In this document: positions 61,171 to 64,000 of the stretch, one piece after another
How the letters are laid out: the number at the start of each line of letters is the position of its first letter
Numbering within the stretch: position 1 is the stretch's first letter
Assembly (NCBI GenBank): GCA_002529455.1
Contig: NYMS01000011.1
Location: 1 to 64,000, forward strand
Length of the DNA stretch: 64,000 nt
Direction: 5' to 3'
Source: Glycomyces fuscus
Lineage (GTDB): Bacteria > Actinomycetota > Actinomycetes > Streptosporangiales > Streptosporangiaceae
Notes under the pieces: model-generated
The model's database searches: none
Seen by the model: the letters and a program-made list of their open reading frames with translations, nothing else
What the model was told of the DNA's origin: nothing
Translations under genes and position numbers: made by a program

Positions 61171-61998
61171 CTACTCGCCCTCGTTCAGCACGGAAGAACC
61201 GCCGCTTCCCACCGGCGTGTCCAGTCCCAGCTCGGCCTGGCGCCCCCGCCGGTAGCCCGCCCGATATCCCGCCGCACTGTGCGTGCGCTCGGGCCGGTGC
61301 TTGCGCAACTGCGGGAACTGCTTCTGGAACTCCTCGCCCACCCGGTGCACGTCGTCCCGCAGCACCAGCTCCGCGCCGCGCCCGGAGTCCACGCTCTCCC
61401 CCGCTCCGCCGGAGCCGTCCGGGGAGGCCATCTCCTGCAGCCGCGCCCGGAACTCCCGGATGCGCTCGGCCACCGCCTGCCCGTAGGCGCGCACGAACGA
61501 CCGGTAGTAGCGCTTGCGCTCGGTCTCCAGCTCCGAGCGCGTGTAGTTGCGCAGCTCCCGGATGTCGGCCACGTGCGACGAGCTCATGAACTTCGCCGAC
61601 GCCTCCATCTGCATGGAGATCGACGGCAGCAGCATCCGCAGCGCGTCCAGCGCGCTCACCGTGCCCACGAGGATCATGACGCGTTCGGTGTTCTCGGAGT
61701 TGTTGCCCCGTACCGCGGACTGGCAGCCGTAGGCGGCGGAGATGTCGGCCAGCGCGCGCACCCGTGCCTTGCCGTGGCCGCCCACCCCCGAGACGGTGTA
61801 GTCCATGCGGCTGATCGCGTCCGGCTCCTCGCCCCTCTCGGCGCGGGCCTCGGCCTCCGCGATCGCGTGGCGGGTCATCAGCTCGGCGGCCTTGGCGGTG
61901 AACGCCTGGCTCTCGGCATCAGTAACCGCGGGGTCCTCCGCCATGCGGAGGAGCCCGCGGACCCGCTCGACCATCTTCTGACGAGCAGATTCAGTCAT
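61171..61998 (-). CDS. DUF2786-containing protein
   Basis: 275 aa. N-terminal DUF2786 (about 1-45; RGLLRMAEDPAVTDAESQAF then TAKAAELMTRHAI), then a long helical region with basic patches (RSELETERKRYYRSFVRAYG) and a Gly/Ser-rich tail. Function unknown; DUF2786 is often near DNA-transaction genes and in phage. The ATG at 61996-61998 is chosen over a longer frame without support. Confidence 0.78.
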   Translation of the reverse strand: MTESARQKMVERVRGLLRMAEDPAVTDAESQAFTAKAAELMTRHAIAEAEARAERGEEPDAISRMDYTVSGVGGHGKARVRALADISAAYGCQSAVRGNNSENTERVMILVGTVSALDALRMLLPSISMQMEASAKFMSSSHVADIRELRNYTRSELETERKRYYRSFVRAYGQAVAERIREFRARLQEMASPDGSGGAGESVDSGRGAELVLRDDVHRVGEEFQKQFPQLRKHRPERTHSAAGYRAGYRRGRQAELGLDTPVGSGGSSVLNEGE

Positions 61999-62062
61999 CG
62001 GCGCCCGGTCGTCTCCCCTAGGTGAGTATCTGGCTTTCCACCATCGGCGGAAGATACCGAGC

Positions 62063-62482
62063 CTAGGCGTTCTTGTTGCCGACCACCATCGCGATGAGGC
62101 CGACGGTGATCCAGATCGCCGCCGCGACGAACAGCCCGCCGAACAGGCCGCCGATGATCGAGCCCGTGAAGATGCTGACGAGGGCGTACCCCGCACCGCC
62201 GATTCCGGCGGGCACGGCCGCGTACCGGAACGGGTAGGTGGCGGCGTAGCGCTTGCCCCGGCGGTCGGCCTTGCGGCTCATCACGCCGCCCACGCCGCCG
62301 ATCAGCGAGAAGAAGATCACCGCGGCGGTCAGCCCGGAGGGGATGGCGGCCAGGCCCGAGCCCAGGTTGAGGAGGAAGAAGAGGGCACCACCGGCGGCAC
62401 CCCCCAGCACCGAGGTGGTCCAGGGCCAGATCATCGTCGCCGAGGCGACGGGAGTGAATGCGTTACCGCGCTCCAGCGTCAT
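62063..62482 (-). CDS. Membrane protein, four helices
   Basis: 139 aa from the ATG at 62480-62482 (GGAG upstream). It has four hydrophobic segments (VLGGAAGGALFFLLNLGSGL; LTAAVIFFSLIGGVGGVM; IGGAGYALVSIFTGSIIGGL; FVAAAIWITVGLIAMVV) with a basic loop (SRKADRRGKRY). Family not recognised; a small integral membrane protein. Confidence 0.65.
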   Translation of the reverse strand: MTLERGNAFTPVASATMIWPWTTSVLGGAAGGALFFLLNLGSGLAAIPSGLTAAVIFFSLIGGVGGVMSRKADRRGKRYAATYPFRYAAVPAGIGGAGYALVSIFTGSIIGGLFGGLFVAAAIWITVGLIAMVVGNKNA

Positions 62483-62678
62483 GTCCACTGCTCCAGTCGA
62501 ATAGCGTGACGACCGCTCTTCGCCGGGCCGTCCCCTTCAGCATGCGGGGCCGGAGCCCGGAGCGCATCAGGGATCCGTCCCTGACATTCCCCCGAGGCCG
62601 CCCTCCGGCACCCTCCCCGGCTCCCGGGTCCGGTCCGGGGGACGGGTGCGCGAAAGGCCCCTGCACGGGGTCCAACGC

Positions 62679-63203
62679 TCAAACGGCCGGAGAAGTGCCC
62701 GGACCGTGGCCGTTCTTCGAGGAGGCCGCGGCCAGGTTCGCGTACAGGTGCGGCCACGCGGCGCGGAACGGCGGCAGCAGCGGGAGCGAGTCGGCGGAGT
62801 CCACCGGCACCCAGCGCACCTCCTTGCTCTCGGAGTTGCCCGGCCGGAAGGGCGTCAGCCCCGGCAGGCTCGCCATGAACGTGTCGTAGCGCCACACGGT
62901 CAGGTCCTGCTCGTGGACGCCCAGCAGGGTGTACCCGTCCAGGTCCCCCTCGACCTCCTCCTCGAACTCGCGCACGGCGGCCTCCAGGGGTGTCTCGTCC
63001 CGGTTGCGCGCGCCCCCGGGGATGCCCCAGGTGCCCCCCATGTGGGTCCAGCCCGCCCGGTGCTGGAGCAGCACATGGCCGGCCCCGGAGGCGTCGGTGG
63101 CGTACAGCAGCAGCCCCGCCGCGCCGTAGAGTCCCCACCTGCGGCTTCCGTCCGGCAGGCTCACCCAGCCGTTTCCGTCGCCCTCCAGCATCACGTCCTC
63201 CAA
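62679..63203 (-). CDS. Nudix hydrolase
   Basis: 174 aa with Nudix box IPGGARNRDETPLEAAVREF followed by EEEVEGD, the E-E metal-binding pair being intact. Related to Nudix proteins that sanitise or hydrolyse nucleotide derivatives. ATG at 63201-63203. No close operon partner; a separate gene from the island Nudix protein. Confidence 0.85.
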   Translation of the reverse strand: MEDVMLEGDGNGWVSLPDGSRRWGLYGAAGLLLYATDASGAGHVLLQHRAGWTHMGGTWGIPGGARNRDETPLEAAVREFEEEVEGDLDGYTLLGVHEQDLTVWRYDTFMASLPGLTPFRPGNSESKEVRWVPVDSADSLPLLPPFRAAWPHLYANLAAASSKNGHGPGTSPAV

Positions 63204-64000
63204 CTTCGCGCCCTCCGGGACCGCCGGTGCCGTCCGATCGCGGCATGCTCTCTAGCAACCTACGGCCCGGACCCCGGCTTCCGCAGCCCTCCGCCCGGTG
63301 TACGTGCCCGGTCCCACAGGGAGTTCACGGCCCACGGCGTACGTGCTCGGGACGCGGTGGCCGTCCGGGCGCGTCCGCCCCTTCGGGGGACGCGCCGGTC
63401 CGGGGGCGTTCCGCGCACCGCTGGAGAAAGAGCGCAAGAGGCCCGAAAGGCTTCGAAAGAGAACGCCCGCGGCGTCCGGGCCGCGGGCCTCCCGGGAGGG
63501 CGGCGCGATCGCGCCCCCCGAGGCCGGTGATTTCCCCGATTTCGGGGGGCGGGGGGAACGACCGGTTGACGTCCTTCGTTTCCCGGAAGGCCGGAAGGGG
63601 TGCGGCCTCCCGGCCCGCCGGAGGACGTTTCCCCTGTTCGGCGCCCTGTCCTGTGCGCGGGGGTGCGCGGGGCACGGCGCCGTCGCACGCCACGTGAACG
63701 GGCTCTGACCGTCCGCAACCGGCCAACCGCTGGCTTCGGCGGACCCCGCCGGTTAAGGATGGCGTGGCCCCCGGACCGCCTTCGCCACACCGATTTCGGC
63801 GCTGAAAGAAGACTGAAAGCGGAGTGGAAGAGGATCTCTCTAGTGTGGAACACGTTCGACGCGTTCGGACCCGCGAGAGGACGGCTTGCGGGTCCGGCAG
63901 AGTGCGACGTTCGTTGGACACATGCCACCCGTGGTGTGCTTTGAGGCGGAACCCGCCACGGGTGGCCAGTCCGCCGGAAGGCGGGTTCCCTTGATGCTTC
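63204..64000. other. Gene-free right edge with structured leader
   Basis: No supportable gene in the last 800 bases; the frames are shadows. From about 63840 onwards the + strand looks like an untranslated leader: stem CGGACCCGC (63866-63874) with GCGGGTCCG (63888-63896), then CCACCCGTGG (63925-63934) pairing with CCACGGGTGG (63956-63965), and GGAACCCGCC (63948-63957) pairing with GGCGGGTTCC (63980-63989). The last two pairings share bases and cannot form together. The gene they precede would begin beyond the window. Confidence 0.45.

Noticed and set aside
1-64000. CRISPR arrays or cas genes
   Set aside because: No regularly spaced direct repeats or Cas motifs were found on either strand.

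Overview
The window is high-GC actinobacterial chromosome. Gene content and order (PknA/PknB/PbpA/RodA/PstP/FhaB/FhaA cluster, CrgA, WblA, DLW-39 next to tRNA-Ala, PafE/Bpa, XRE-DUF5753 regulator) point to Nocardiopsaceae or a close relative (Nocardiopsis-like); this is inferred from gene content, not from a search. DLW-39 and tRNA-Ala usually sit just after gyrA, so the replication origin probably lies a short way to the left of the window.

Layout. 0-5 kb: two small accessory ORFs, an XRE-DUF5753 regulator, DLW-39, tRNA-Ala and a long untranslated stretch in front of wblA. 5.7-9.6 kb: DUF1707 and DUF5324 membrane proteins, cyclophilin, rhomboid protease and crgA. 9.9-19.1 kb: a leftward, translationally coupled cell-wall/division operon, fhaA, fhaB-pstP-rodA-pbpA-pknA-pknB, next to tRNA-Leu(CAG). 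19.7-31.6 kb: a leftward sugar-uptake and glycosidase cluster (GH3, Gfo/Idh/MocA oxidoreductase, Opp-type ABC transporter, PmoA-like and cupin proteins) preceded by CGAAA-type operators. 31.9-45.6 kb: housekeeping and signalling genes (TenA, an SSI-like lipoprotein, rhodanese, a PAS/GAF histidine kinase, an RsbW-like ATPase plus STAS protein, GT2, DUF4446, pheA, serS, bpa, a quinone oxidoreductase and a MinD/ParA-like ATPase). 45.7-50 kb: two universal stress proteins, a VOC protein and small GntR/membrane modules.

50.35-58.95 kb is an accessory island inserted at tRNA-Ser(TGA). Two displaced copies of the tRNA 3' end (50353 and 51884) suggest two tandem insertions. The first carries a class II Fic protein with its own inverted-repeat operator. 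The second carries two adjacent, AT-rich reverse transcriptases that I read as a type 3 defence-associated RT system (DRT3, Drt3a + Drt3b), followed by a structured non-coding segment with an ACACAC tract that is a good candidate for the DRT3 template RNA. The rest of the second segment is a Nudix/GntR module with palindromic operators that resembles the regulatory end of actinomycete integrative elements, but no integrase is visible.

59-64 kb returns to core chromosome: a hotdog thioesterase, a dnaN gene outside any dnaA-dnaN-recF context and followed by four DnaA boxes, a DUF2786 protein, a small membrane protein, a Nudix hydrolase, and at the right edge a structured leader with mutually exclusive hairpins.
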